Source: Impatiens glandulifera (taxonomy: Eukaryota > Streptophyta > Magnoliopsida > Ericales > Balsaminaceae). Taken from it: 64,000 nt of DNA. The notes below the pieces were generated by a model, which was not told where the DNA came from, did no database searches, and saw only the letters and a list, made by a program, of their open reading frames with translations. The translations under genes and the position numbers were made by a program. The DNA is taken from contig NC_061864.1 of NCBI RefSeq assembly GCF_907164915.1, forward strand, positions 16,871,889-16,935,888. The letters are read 5' to 3'. This document shows positions 46,901-58,331 of the stretch, one piece after another. Numbering within the stretch: position 1 is the stretch's first letter; each line of letters opens with the position of its first letter.

Positions 46901-48948
46901 GATGTTAGTCTCACTTCAATTCCTTCCATAGATGTTAGTCCAACTCTCATTCCTTCTAGAGGTGTTAGTCCCACTCCAATTCCTTCCATAGATGTTAGTT
47001 CAACTCTCATTCCTTCTAGAAGTGTTAGTCCCCCTCCAATTCCTTCTAGAAGTGTTAGTCCCACTCCAATTCCTATCAGTGGTGTTAGTCCAACTCCAAT
47101 TCCTTTTACAGGGGTTAGTCCAACTCCGATTTCTAGTAGTAGCGTTAGTTCATCTAGTTCAACAATACAAGAATCCACTAGTTCAACAGAATTTGTACTC
47201 AACTTCATTGGTGACAATAGAGAAGGTAAAGACATCTATAAGCACATAGAAGATGTACATCAGCTTCAGTTACTGTACAATCAACATTTGCAATGGCGAT
47301 ATGTCAATGCCCAGTCTGATGCTGTTCTGCAGAGACAAAAAACTGAAGTAGAGGTATTTTTTCTCTTTTCATTTCCTATTGTGAAGGAAGGTTATAGGGA
47401 TAATAGAATAAATTTTGACTATTTGATTGAAGCCTTGTTTTGAATCAAAATTACCTTGGGGTTGGTTTCCTACTTTAAAATTGCTGGGGCTTAATGTTTC
47501 CCCCACTCCTTGCAATCAGCTCACTTCTGTTTTTGCTATACACATTATCTATTCTTATTGCCAGGCTTATTACTTTAAATGTTGTAAACCATTGTAGGTA
47601 GCGTAAATTATTAGGATTGGCGAAGTGAACTCGTACTGCTGGAGGATAAGTTTTATAGAAATATTTACATTTCTTTAATACTACCATAAATCAAAATGAT
47701 ATTGTAGAAATCCTTGTGCGATGTGTCGAATGCAACAATAGAATTGAGGGATCTGGCGATCGAGAAGAGGACTGATCTCCATCAACTAAAGATGAAGTTG
47801 AAGTGGCACTCTGTTTTGAAAGAACAGGTCTTTCTTCAAAACTGTTATTTGTCATATAGTTATTATGGCTTGTACCCTATCCATCACATATCAAACAATT
47901 TGGTTTCTGAATGGATGAGAAATTTGACCAAAATGGTGTTTCCAAATGCAATACCCATTTATTATTATTTAAAACAAAAAAAAAAAGATACAGGGAAATC
48001 CGTTTTTCAGCATATTAAGAATAATTTTCTTTGTGAGGTCCAGATTGTGTTTCTTGATGACTGGGCTTCAATTGAGGGAGATCTTTCTACCTTATCTTGG
48101 GCAATTGAAGATCTTGAATCGCGTACTCTTCGTGTTCCCCTTACTGCAGGGGCTAGAGTATGTCTGTCTGTTGACAAACTTTGCATTTGAATTCACTTGA
48201 TAAATAAGACTAAACTGAACAATTAATTGTTCCTGTTTTCAAGGGGGAAATTGAAACTGTCAATGCAGCCATTTGTTCTGCTCTTCATGTTATCGAGTTG
48301 ATGGGATCGGCCATTAATGCAAATCTGTCTAGGGTGGGTATTATTTGGCTTTTCATCTTTCTCAATAGTGTTGGTCATCCTATATAGACTTTGTGGTGTG
48401 CATGATGCTTGATACAGGTGCATGGATTGAGCTCTATGGTTGCAGAAATGGCTCATATGGCTATACAGGAAAGACTCATGCTTGATGAATGTGGGTCACT
48501 ACTCACTTCAGTTGCAGCTATGCAGGTGGGTGACCACAATAATACACATACATAATTTCCCCTCATTTTTGTTTGGAAATACCCATATCTGGAGCTGGAT
48601 CTAGGTTTAAACAAATAAAACACTTTCAAATATTGATTTAGATAAGATAATATTCTAAAACATACGGTACATACCTTAATTATACATATATTTAATAACG
48701 TTTTTCTGTTCAAACTCATCTCAAGCTTCAAGTATTTCTAAACTGGGCAGGGTCTTCATGACCATTTAAAAAATAATTGTATCAGGAATCATTTCAAGAT
48801 CCAAAATACAAACAAAATTAAGTATCATTTACTCTGTACCCTAGGTCTAGTAGATAATGCATCTATTTTCTTGTCATGTGTACAGGTACAAGAATATAGC
48901 CTTAGAGGTCATCTTATACAATTGAAAGAAGCATTAAAGCCAAGGTAA
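43976..48948 (+). CDS. AUG8: QWRF-family microtubule-binding protein, AUG8-like, with giant repeat region
   Basis: Exons: 43976-47353, 47708-47827, 48044-48157, 48244-48333, 48418-48525 and 48886-48948, in phase, giving 1290 residues. The family is usually about 550-650 long. The N-terminus is basic and serine-rich (RKRFPSPSISKAVNAI, then DRKRSSTPSSPKRPSTP), with QHRWPS near residue 185. The QWRF-type motif LQWRYVNAQSDAVLQRQKTE starts near residue 1105, and IVFLDDWASIEGDL to MVAEMAHMAIQERLMLDECG form the conserved helical end. Family role: AUG8 (At4g30710, from memory) is the microtubule-binding subunit of the augmin complex, which recruits gamma-tubulin for branching nucleation. The excess length is all a decapeptide array at about residues 305-1060. 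The ATG at 43976 gives MDVNKPEK, like the family. Which QWRF paralogue this is remains less certain than the family. Confidence 0.9.
44900..47150 (+). repeat. 30-bp coding minisatellite, about 75 units
   Basis: The unit encodes RGVSPTPIPS or variants (RDVSPTPIPS, KDVSPTPIPS, IGVSSTPIPS). The period is 30 bp, so it stays in frame. A larger block containing SHTPI, STTIPSRGVSPTPVPS and the two-residue-shorter SIDSPTP occurs at about 45985-46180 and again at about 46345-46540, showing a secondary segmental duplication. Confidence 0.97.
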
Positions 48949-49809
48949 ATGAGGGCATGCATGTCAAATGAATTCGTGACATTTGATCTATTAGTCATGA
49001 CTCTTGCCACTTGAACTATTCTAGTGGGTTACGATATGATAAAAAAAAAATCGTATATTATCTTAACTGTACTTTCAAAAATTTCGATAAATATTTATAC
49101 AACAAGGCAATGACACATTTAGATCCATGACATTTTTGTATGCAGGTATCATATTCGACATCTTGAGTTAAGGAGTAAGTGATTTTTTTATTATCTAACC
49201 TCAATATTAACTATTTCATTAACTAGTTTTTATATATTATGTATTATTTTTATAGTGGACATATGACTTTCATATTTGTTGCAGTCTTTTTAGTTTAGAA
49301 AATTAGCAGACTATTGGTCCTTTTAGGTAATATTATTTTTACTTAGAACTATCTTGTGCTTTATTGCAGTTTTAATTAAAGTTATACTATTTTCACTTTT
49401 TCATTTTTATTAATAATGTGACAAGTGATTTACCTTAAGATGTGAAATATATATTTTGAAATACCTATAAAGCCTGATACAATTATTGCCCAACTAAAAC
49501 ATGAAAATTGACAACCAATAGTATGTTTGTTAAAATTAAATTAACATTTTGAGGTGTTTTTGTTAATACTATAAAAAATTCACGGTCACAACAATTGTGC
49601 ACCTACTTTAAACGGTTTTATTTTAAATTTAGCTTTTAATATATTTATTTGTTTTTAAAAAAGATTTAAGATATATAATATTATACGATTAAAAGTTATA
49701 AAAATACAGTTTTGGTTAATTTAATTAGATAGCTTTTGAATATAAGTGTAAACTATAAATATTTTCTATAAGTTTAATTATTATCAACTATATAATTTAT
49801 TCAAACCAT
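48949..49809. other. AT-rich intergenic DNA, AUG8 3' flank
   Basis: No gene seen. Confidence 0.55.
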
Positions 49810-50047
49810 CATGGACGAATCCAGGATTTCGAATTAGGGTGGACTTAAATTAATAACGAGAAAATTTTGAAAAAAATAAGCATATAAAAGTAACGTTTTA
49901 TCATTTTTTTAATAATTAAATAAAAAAAATGAATTATATTAATTTTTTTTAAGAAATTAAGGATAATGTCATATTTTTACTATAAAAAAGAAAAAAATTT
50001 CGAGATGGGCTTCAGCCCACCCGATTCCGTACATAGATTCGTCCCTG
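49810..50047. mobile_element. hAT-type MITE with perfect 8-bp target duplication
   Basis: The 238-bp element starts CATGGACGAATCC and, on the minus strand, CAGGGACGAATCT, giving terminal inverted repeats of about 12 bp with one mismatch. It is flanked on both sides by CAAACCAT (49802-49809 and 50048-50055), a perfect 8-bp duplication as made by hAT transposases. It has no coding capacity. Confidence 0.85.
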
Positions 50048-50055
50048 CAAACCAT

Positions 50056-50873
50056 TGAAGTAATTGAAATATTCGTAATTATAAATGAAATTAAATGATA
50101 AATGATAGTTAAACCAAGTCTTATTATAAAATTATAAGTCATGAAGGGTAGTTTAACTTGATAGCCAATGGTTAATATAAAAAAAATAATTATTTATGTA
50201 TATTAAAAATATAAAAAAAATCAATTAACCAAAACGACAAAGCATAACATTAAAAAAAAATGGTAGTAAATAAGTTATCGAACTTGTAAATCCTCGAAAA
50301 AACCGATTAACTCCCAAGACAGTCTGGAACAATCTAAGATAAAGAAAAATAGTAAATTAAGTTAATATAACAGTTAAAAAATTAGTTTGATAAGTTAAGA
50401 ACCTCACTGGTACCTAACCTATTTAATACTCCTTTTTTATTATTATTATTAGTTGATCTTACATATCTTCCTTTTTATGGTAAAAATAACAAAAATGGAG
50501 AATAATAGTTTTAACCATTTCCCATCCAACAATAATATTATAGATGATATATAAACCTATAATTAAGAACATTTTGTGATTTTAATGAAATTTAAAATAA
50601 AAAATAAAAGAAGAAACAAAATGATACCAAATTCATGGAATTGAAAATTTTCCTCCTCTGTCAAAACAAGTAAGATCATCATGAAAGCAAGTTTAAGCTT
50701 TAACATTCATTACATTTTAGGAGAACTCTGTCAAATCATCCAAAAAAAAGCCAAATTAAATTAAGTAGGATGCAGCTTCTTCTTTTCAACTATTTCTATG
50801 GGACAGACACAATTGAATAACTATCACAAACAGTGAATCATTACCAGTTTGTCTGTCTTTCTTTCTTTCTTTC
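50056..50873. other. AT-rich intergenic DNA
   Basis: No gene seen; the right end probably includes the 3' UTR of the ubiquitin-like gene, with a (CTTT) run near 50860. Confidence 0.5.
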
Positions 50874-51569
50874 TCACCAATTTGCACCACCCTCAATTTC
50901 GCGATTTGGGTAGAAGTCATCTGGTCTAACAATGTCTACATCTTCAAATTCATTGTTATCTTCAAGAAAGGAAGAGTGTCAATGTCATATACACAACAAG
51001 ATATCCTATTTGAAAACACTTATTGTTTATGTTTCTTGATCTGTTTCGCAGTCAGAATCTGTCTCTGGCTGGCTGAATTTGGAAACATATCCAGATACAA
51101 AAACATAAATAATAAGTGTCTCCAAATAGGGCTTATAATCTGCATTTTCAACCCAAACAAATAAACCAACAAATGTTGCTAACAATAAAGAAATCATTGC
51201 AGATAAATGAATCAAATCCAAAGACATGTAGATAAAGAAGAAGAGAATGACCTCTTCTAAGAGTCAGTGCAACAATAGCATCATTTTCAACCTGAGAGTA
51301 GAATGGCATGAAGAATTTGCTAAGCATGATGGAATATAAAACAGGAGAAAACAGGAATAGGGTTAGGGTTATGGTTAAAAACCAACCTTCTGTTCAGCCA
51401 ATGACTTTGAATCTTCCAACACTTCACCAGTTGTTGGTAGAATCAATCGTTGATCATTAACTGGATGATCAATAAGAACATGCAACTTCTTTTTGATGTC
51501 TTCAATAGTCTCAGTTGGTTCACATTGTAAAAAATATGTTGTTTTATTACGCTTTACTCGAATATACAT
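50874..51569 (-). CDS. Small ubiquitin-like domain protein (elongin-B-like)
   Basis: Three coding exons: 51569-51387, 51291-51252 and 50959-50874, in phase, giving 102 residues. The first exon is a beta-grasp ubiquitin-like fold: MYIRVKRNKTTYFLQCEPTE, then IEDIKKKLHVLIDH, then DQRLILPTTGEVLEDSKSLA. Exon 2 completes it (ENDAIVALTLR), and the acidic tail FEDVDIVRPDDFYPNREI ends the protein. There is no C-terminal Gly-Gly, so it is not a conjugated ubiquitin. The fold and length resemble elongin B and, from memory, Arabidopsis At5g57860. The ATG lies three bases after the acceptor TTGCAG|GCT, so a non-coding first exon probably lies upstream, around 51900-52000. Function is not known to me. Confidence 0.88.
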
Positions 51570-51999
51570 AGCCTGCAATAGTAAACAAACATCAATCTGG
51601 GTCAAATTCACATATACCAGTAACAGAGTTCAATCAAGTCTCGAATCACCAACAACTGATTCTAATGATACTGAGTCTAGGTAAAGGGCGTTCATGATTT
51701 CTAATGAAAGGCATCACATCTTCAATTCAATGACCTAATTTCTCACCATCGATGAGAATATACCACCTTAGCCTATAATCAGGATTGTTTTCTAGGGTTT
51801 TAAGCGCAATTGAACAAATTATGAAACTTTAGATATACCCAAAATCAATGATCTTGCCTATTTCTACTGAAGATAAGAAATTCACAATCAATTCGCCGGC
51901 TGCACAGAAAACTCACCATTGACGGCGACTGGAAATTGCTGCTTTGACGACGTTAACTAACCGATCTCAGCCTATCAATCTCACAAGCAGCTGAAGAGA

Positions 52000-52002
<3 letters not shown>

Positions 52003-52045
<43 letters not shown>

Positions 52046-52081
52046 CTGAAGAGGAAGAGAAGGAGAGAGAGAGAGAGAGAG
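52003..52081. repeat. (GA)n microsatellite in the leader of the ubiquitin-like gene
   Basis: Two GA runs (about 52005-52040 and 52066-52081) separated by a purine-rich spacer, likely in the promoter or non-coding first exon. Confidence 0.85.
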
Positions 52082-52089
52082 ACATCAGA

Positions 52090-53211
52090 AATGACCGGAA
52101 GTCTGAAGACATGTACAACAACAATTTTCTTTTCTTTCGAAGAAATAGGCCCTTAAACTTTTATTAAGTATAACTAAGCTTCTAAACTTTAAACATAATA
52201 CATATACATAATCCATCAAATATTTAGAAGGTATATTAAAGACTTATTTAAAATAATTATATTTGATAACAAATAAATAATAATAAAAATATCATAAAAA
52301 AATCATTTTATCCTTTTAAATTTAATAAAATTACAGCAATATATATAAAGAAGCCGGTAAATTTGGCGTACTACTATTTATCACTGTCTGAGAATATTCT
52401 TTTGAGTTTGGAAATGAGTTTTTGGATTGAAGATGGATTGTGATGTTTACTGCATTTTGGAGTTGAAAATAGTGTTCAGGGTTGGAGATGGTCTTACTCA
52501 CCTTTTCTTTCTCATCACAAGTATAACTTTTTTCTCTTTTTTTCTATCATTATTATTATTTTTAAATGATTATTTTCAAATATCATAAAATATAAAATAA
52601 TGAATTAATATTATATATACAAAGTCACATTATTTTTCCATTTTTTTCTCATTACAAGTATAACTTTTCTTATTATTTTTTTATCATAATTTATCTGATT
52701 ATTTTTTAAAAATTATTAAGACATAGAGAATTAGTACTATATATAAAGTCATATTATTTTTTTCATATTTTTCTCATTACAAGTAAAATAAATTTTCATT
52801 CTTTTTTATCATAAATAATCTGATTATTTTTAAAATAATATTTTTAAATATCTTAAAATAAAAATATAATTATATATAAACTAATTATAAAATAAAAAAT
52901 AATGAAGTATATATTTTTTATTATCTCTAGTTAAGTCACATTTATTTATATCTAATCAATATCTACCGTTTATATATATTTAAAATTATCTTTGGTTATC
53001 AAGTAGTCACACTTCTACGTTATTAAATCTCTTTTATATATATATATATATTATTTTATCATTAATTTTATATTTATATAATTATTAAAAAAAATTAAAT
53101 TTGTACGTACATAAAATATATTTTTTGTTTTTATTTATATATATTATCTTTAATCACTAATTTATATATTTATATATAAATTAGATTTCTCTAATTTATA
53201 TATTTATATAT
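52090..53211. other. AT-rich intergenic DNA
   Basis: No gene seen. A tandem 33-35 bp duplication containing ATATAAATTAGATTTCT lies at about 53156-53223, next to the copia element. Confidence 0.5.
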
Positions 53212-53452
53212 AAATTAGATTTCTTATAAAATAAACAAGAACTATTTGATTGAGTTCTTGAAGAGAAAGATTGAAAATAATATTATTGATTGAATGAATA
53301 ATCTTTACAATACAATAGTTTATCTATTTATAATATTTATAATAGTAATAGAGAAATAACTAAATTGAGAAAATATAGGAATTGGTTATTATATTTAGCC
53401 TAATTAATAGGAGATAAATAAATAATTTCTCTTATTTATTTAATACTTTATC
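53212..53452 (-). repeat. 3' LTR of the RT-less copia element
   Basis: Matches 55806-56050. It ends, on the plus strand, in ACTTTATCA. It has a 6-base gap and a 5-base insertion relative to the other LTR. Confidence 0.88.
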
Positions 53453-53473
53453 ATCCCCTTCAAGCGATCCCCT

Positions 53474-55762
53474 TCAAGCGAAAAGGTGAGGCACAAACCG
53501 TGAGCTTGCTACGTAAAAGAGCAAATCGATGAGAAGAAAGACCTTTGGTGAAGATATCAGCCACTTGATCTTCACTAGGAATATACTGAATGAGTAGTTG
53601 TTTACGAGCAATTTTTTTTTTTTTTTCCGAACAAAGTGAAAATCGATTTCAATATGTTTTGTGCGAGCATGAAATACCGGGTGTGCTGATAAGAATGCGG
53701 CACCAATATTATCACACCATAGAACCGGAGAAGAAGAAAGTGAAACTCGAAGTTCACTAATCACACCATAGAGATTAAAACCAACAAAGATCAGCAGTTG
53801 TATATGCAAGAGCACAATATTCAGATTCAGTACTAGATATGTGGTTGTTTCAAAAGCTTCACTCCAATAATGTAGTGGCATAGATGCATGAGTCAATAAA
53901 GTGAGACCAGTTTCCGTAATATGACGAATTTTTCGTTCAGCAATGCCATTTTGCTCACTAGTATGTGGGCAAGATAAACGATGTAAAATACCATGATTAT
54001 CTGTTAATGATTTGAAATTTCTATATTTTCCTCCCCAATCAGTTTGCAATATTTTGATTTTACGACTAAATAAATTTTCAATAAGTCGAAGAAAGTTGAT
54101 AAACGTATTCAAGACATCCGACTTTTTCTTTAGCGGATATATCCACGTGAATTTGCTAAAATCATCCACAAAATGTACGAAATAACGACCATTAAATGAA
54201 AATTCAGGAGCAGGTCCCCAAACATCTAAATGAATTAGGTCTAAAGGAGCCATAAATGTAGATTTTGAAGCTAAAAAAAGGAGTTTATGTGCTTTCCCAT
54301 ATTGACATGATCCACAAAAAGAAATAGTATTACTACCTGAAACTGGTAATTTAAAGTGTGATATAACTAAAGATGTAGTAGCGCTAGAATGATGTCCAAG
54401 TCGTGAATGCCAAATTTGAGCCGGAGATCTAATACCAATAAATGCTTGTTTATTAGAACATGTTGAAAACAAACTTTCAGTAGGTTCAATGCAATAAAGT
54501 CCGTCCTTGAGTAATCCCTTAAGAAGCACTATCTTCGTATCTCGGTCGTTTCCGACTTTGATAGTTTGAGTGTCTGTATAAGGAGCATGTACATGTAGAT
54601 TATTAAGATCGGAAGTAATATGGTCAGTAGCACCTGAATCTGGACACAAAGTGGGATCTACAATAGTAGACGATGTAACTAACATTGTCGTAGGATTTGT
54701 ACAAGGATTAAAACGAGGGCACTCGAGAGCACTATGTCCTTGTACATTACATATTTGACAAGATGGATTATAAAAACAACTTTTGGAGCGATGACCAATT
54801 TTATGACAAAAATTACATTGCGGACGATTATTGTCTCGATTCTGTCTTTGGTTTACAATAGTAGACGATGTAACTAACATTGTCGTAGAATTTGTAGAAG
54901 GATTAAAACGAGGGCACTCGAGAGCACTATGTCCTTGTACATTACATATTTGACAAGATGGATTATAAAAACAACTTTCGGAGCGATGACCAATTTTATG
55001 ACAAAAATTACATTGCGGACGATTATTGTCTCGGTTCTGTCTTTGGTTCTTTCCGCCTCCATGCCTATAAATATAAGCAACATTCGCCGAAACGTTTGAG
55101 CGCGAAATATTTTCATAATGGAATTTTCTTTTCTTGAATATGAGTCGTTGTTCATAATTTAGAAGGATGTCTGTCATCTCATTAAACAATAGATCTTGTC
55201 CGGAAGTTAGAGCACATATCATTGGCTCAAACTCGTCTCCAAGCCCGTTGAGTAGAGTTAGTTGCAGATCTTGATCAGAAACATATTGTCCGGCAGCGAT
55301 AAGTGCATCTGATAGGTTTTTGATGTGTTGAATGAAGTTAAGAAGAGAACCACTACCTTTGTGTGCGTTTAGGAGTTGACTCCGTAACTCAAATAGTCGG
55401 CTCTTTGATTGAGAAACATAGATTTTCTCTAAGGTTTTCCAAAGTTCTTGTGCCGAAGATGATTTTGAGACTTGTTGACGAATCTCGTCGGTCAATGTTG
55501 AAAAGAGCCATGCAAGTACCCTTTGATCTTGGATACGCCATTATTTAAACTTTGGATTCTTGATTTGAATTGTATTATTTTGACCATCTGTTTCTTGAAG
55601 AAATTTGGGAGGAGTTTCAAGATTTCCTTTTACTATATCCATAAAATCATAACCTATCATGATTGGAGTAACTTGTGATTTCCAATAGATATAATTATAT
55701 TTATCAAGCTTTACACTTCCAGATATTATTGGTAGAATTGAGGAGTGATATTGTTCTTCCAT
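53474..55762 (-). CDS. copia gag-protease-integrase-RNase H polyprotein with one stop and deleted RT
   Basis: One reading frame runs from the ATG at 55762 ([12 protein letters not shown]) to 53474, broken only by a TAA at about 55541-55543; the longest open part starts near 55495. Domains in order: gag ([20 protein letters not shown]), two copies of a double zinc-knuckle module ([14 protein letters not shown], then [14 protein letters not shown]), protease (DSGATDHIT), GAG-pre-integrase ([10 protein letters not shown]) and integrase. The integrase catalytic residues are visible in [16 protein letters not shown] and [10 protein letters not shown]. After [12 protein letters not shown] the frame passes almost at once into the RNase H end ([20 protein letters not shown], then [12 protein letters not shown]). 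The whole reverse transcriptase is missing. It could not copy itself unaided. Confidence 0.88.
54656..55045 (-). repeat. 195-bp tandem duplication of the zinc-knuckle module
   Basis: Two adjacent 195-bp copies each encode about 65 residues with two CCHC knuckles ([11 protein letters not shown] and [14 protein letters not shown]). They differ at only a few positions (SES/SKS, STNS/CTNP), so the element has four knuckles instead of two. Confidence 0.93.
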
Positions 55763-55792
55763 TGAAATCGTTTTCGGGAGTTTTCCCTTATA

Positions 55793-55805
55793 CGCTCTGA
55801 TACCA
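55793..55805 (-). other. Primer-binding site of the copia element
   Basis: TGGTATCAGAGCG on the minus strand abuts the 5' LTR and is the standard plant initiator-Met tRNA site. Confidence 0.93.
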
Positions 55806-56050
55806 AATTAGATTTCTTGAATTGATAAAATAAACAAGAACTATTTGATTGAGTTCTTGAAGAGAAAGATTGAAAATAATATTATTGATTGAATGAATAA
55901 TCTTTACAATAGTTTATCTATTTATAATATTTATAATAGTAATAGAGAAATAACTAAATTGAGAAAATATAGGAATTGGTTATTATATTTAGCCTAATTA
56001 ATAATAGGAGATAAATAAATAATTTCTCTTATTTATTTAATACTTTATCA
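55806..56050 (-). repeat. 5' LTR of the RT-less copia element
   Basis: Minus strand starts TGATAAAGTATTAAATAAAT; the inner end adjoins the PBS. Confidence 0.88.
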
Positions 56051-56258
56051 ATATATAATTATTAAATTATATATATATATATATTATTTAAAAAAATATT
56101 TTAAAGGTTAAAAGTAAGTGAATAATTAGGAGATCACCCTAATATTTTTGTAAATGTATAGATAAAATAAATAATATATAAATATGATATATATATAAGA
56201 GATTTAATAACTTTATAGATAAATATATAATTATCTATAAAGTTATATATATTAAAGA

Positions 56259-56324
<66 letters not shown>

Positions 56325-58331
56325 TATTATTTTTAAGTTGAGCGGTTAAACATCATATAAACAATTGACATAAAAGTGATTTGTGATCTTTTCTAAAAGT
56401 TTAAGAGATTATTTGTTTTAAAAAATAATTAAAAAGTTAAAAGTATGCTATTAAAATAATTGAAATCAAAATAATTGAAGGAGTACTCAAGTAACTTTTT
56501 CTAAAGAATATATATATATGAACCGTGAGCAAAATTAACATGTGTAGTAATTCATAGATAAATCAAGTTGAGGGGTTGGTTTAGTAATTCATGTCAAAAA
56601 ATCTAAAATGAACTTAACCTGCCCGAATTCAACTCGATTTCATCAATCGACCCAATTCGAATCAACTCGATGTAATTAATACCATGTCTTTCTATTCCAA
56701 ATTAAAATGACATTAACAAAAAAAAAAAAAAATGAAGTTAAATCACAAATGAGTTTTATTTCAAATAAGTAAGAAAGAACAAACACAAACCTTGTAAAAG
56801 AAAATTATAAACTGATTGACGAATCTACTTTGGGTCATTTCATGTCAACTTAATTTCGACTCGAACCCAAAAATACATACATGAACTAAATTAATTTTTT
56901 TTCATGTTCAGATCGTATTTTCGTGTAAGGTCAAAAATTGTCATCTTTATCCTTAGATAAATATATAAGTTGTGAATCTTTTTATTATGTAATTGGTAGT
57001 ATTAATTTTTCATAATTTTATATAATAAAATTAACTCATTTCTAAGTAGATCAATGGTTACCTTATTAAATTCCAACTTAAAGAGAATCATTTTATGATA
57101 TGAGCTATAATTTTGAAACTCGACCCGGTCATCAATTTAGTGAAGGGACACCGGATCACTAGGTTACTAGTTTAACCGGTATGTCAACTTGTTCAACGAG
57201 TGAGTTTCATAAGTTGATGACAATAAGTTAAAAGAAGTTGAAATAAAATAGACTTAACTAGATTATGTGAGAGACAATGTTTCAAATCAAACTATATCCT
57301 GGGTGATCCAGGAATTTTCCTATTTTTTTTTCAACTGATATTTCGATATAGAAAGATTTTCTTATTTCTTCACCGCGAGTTCTCGCATCATTTGATTGAA
57401 AAGATATTATATCACCGTGATAAATATGTTTTTATATGGAGAAGAAACTATATTTAAGTTATGATTTAAAATATCACCTTAAATCGTTCAGGTAGGAAGT
57501 GGAGCTTGAGGTGAATGAAAGAATTTGTCAATTTCGGTGTCTAGAACTAGAAATCGATAATCTATTCACATGAAACTAGAAATAGGTAAACCCAATAAGA
57601 ATAAAAAAACGGGGAAAGGAGAACTGAGAGAGTAATAAATGAGAAAAAAAAGTGTTTCTTTAAAAATGTTAAGATAAACCCGCTAGGTTAATTCGAGCTG
57701 CCGAATTTCCGGTCTAACTGTCGAGTTTAACTGGGATGATTGCATTTCTAATTTTTTCATCAACCCAGCTCGGTTTGACCACCGGTTCACCACATTTATC
57801 GGTCCGACCGGAAAACTAGGTCGAATTTTAAAACTATGATTATTAACGACAATATCAACTATTATATGTGTATAGTCTAATTCTATTCTAGAAGTATATT
57901 GTTGTATGTTTATGTTGAAGTTGTTAATGTTATGTGTTTCAAAGCCTTGGGGGCAAGCTTATCAAAGCTTAAGGGATCGAGAAAAAGAAATTGATTATAT
58001 TTGAGTTAATTTTAGGGTTAAGAAAAATGAGTGGCTTGAATTTAATTTGTTGAGATCTTATTGAGTAAAGGGTCGCGAACCATGCAATTAAAATCAAAGA
58101 AAAGAAAAAAAGAATCCAAATAACATTACTCCCTCTCCGCAATCCTAGGTTTATCAACTATGATCAATGTCTCTGTTCCAGATTCTCTTCACAACCCAAA
58201 TCACCATTCTTAAAAACAACCCATGCATGTCTGTTCTTCAATTTTGTAAAATCAAACAATATCAATCGATCAACATCTCCCATTTCAAAAAGCTCACACC
58301 TTTCAATTAAGAAATCTCAATTATTCATTTC
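56051..58331. other. AT-rich intergenic DNA with (AT)n tract
   Basis: (AT)n around 56265-56320. A possible inverted-repeat element at 57105-57845 is described separately. No gene seen; the right end is the DUF593 gene promoter and leader. Confidence 0.5.
57105..57845. mobile_element. Possible inverted-repeat element of unknown class
   Basis: The left end ATAATTTTGAAACTCGACCC resembles the right end read on the minus strand, ATAGTTTTAAAATTCGACCT. Both are followed by CCGG-rich segments. No target duplication or coding capacity was found. Confidence 0.3.

Larger units (their letters stand above)
53212..56050 (-). mobile_element. Short Ty1/copia element with nearly identical LTRs and no reverse transcriptase
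   Basis: Two LTRs of about 240 bp (53212-53452 and 55806-56050) differ only by a few small indels and bases. On the minus strand the order is 5' LTR (right), PBS, gag, protease, integrase and RNase H end, then 3' LTR (left). Total length is about 2.84 kb, against about 5 kb for full copia elements. High LTR identity implies a recent insertion. The flanks are too AT-rich to call a target duplication. Confidence 0.9.

Noticed and set aside
45010..47235. Long minus-strand open frames (344, 275 and 114 codons) of GIGVGLTSLEG-type repeats opposite AUG8
   Set aside because: They are the antisense of a 30-bp in-frame repeat without antisense stops; no homology, splice or start context supports them.
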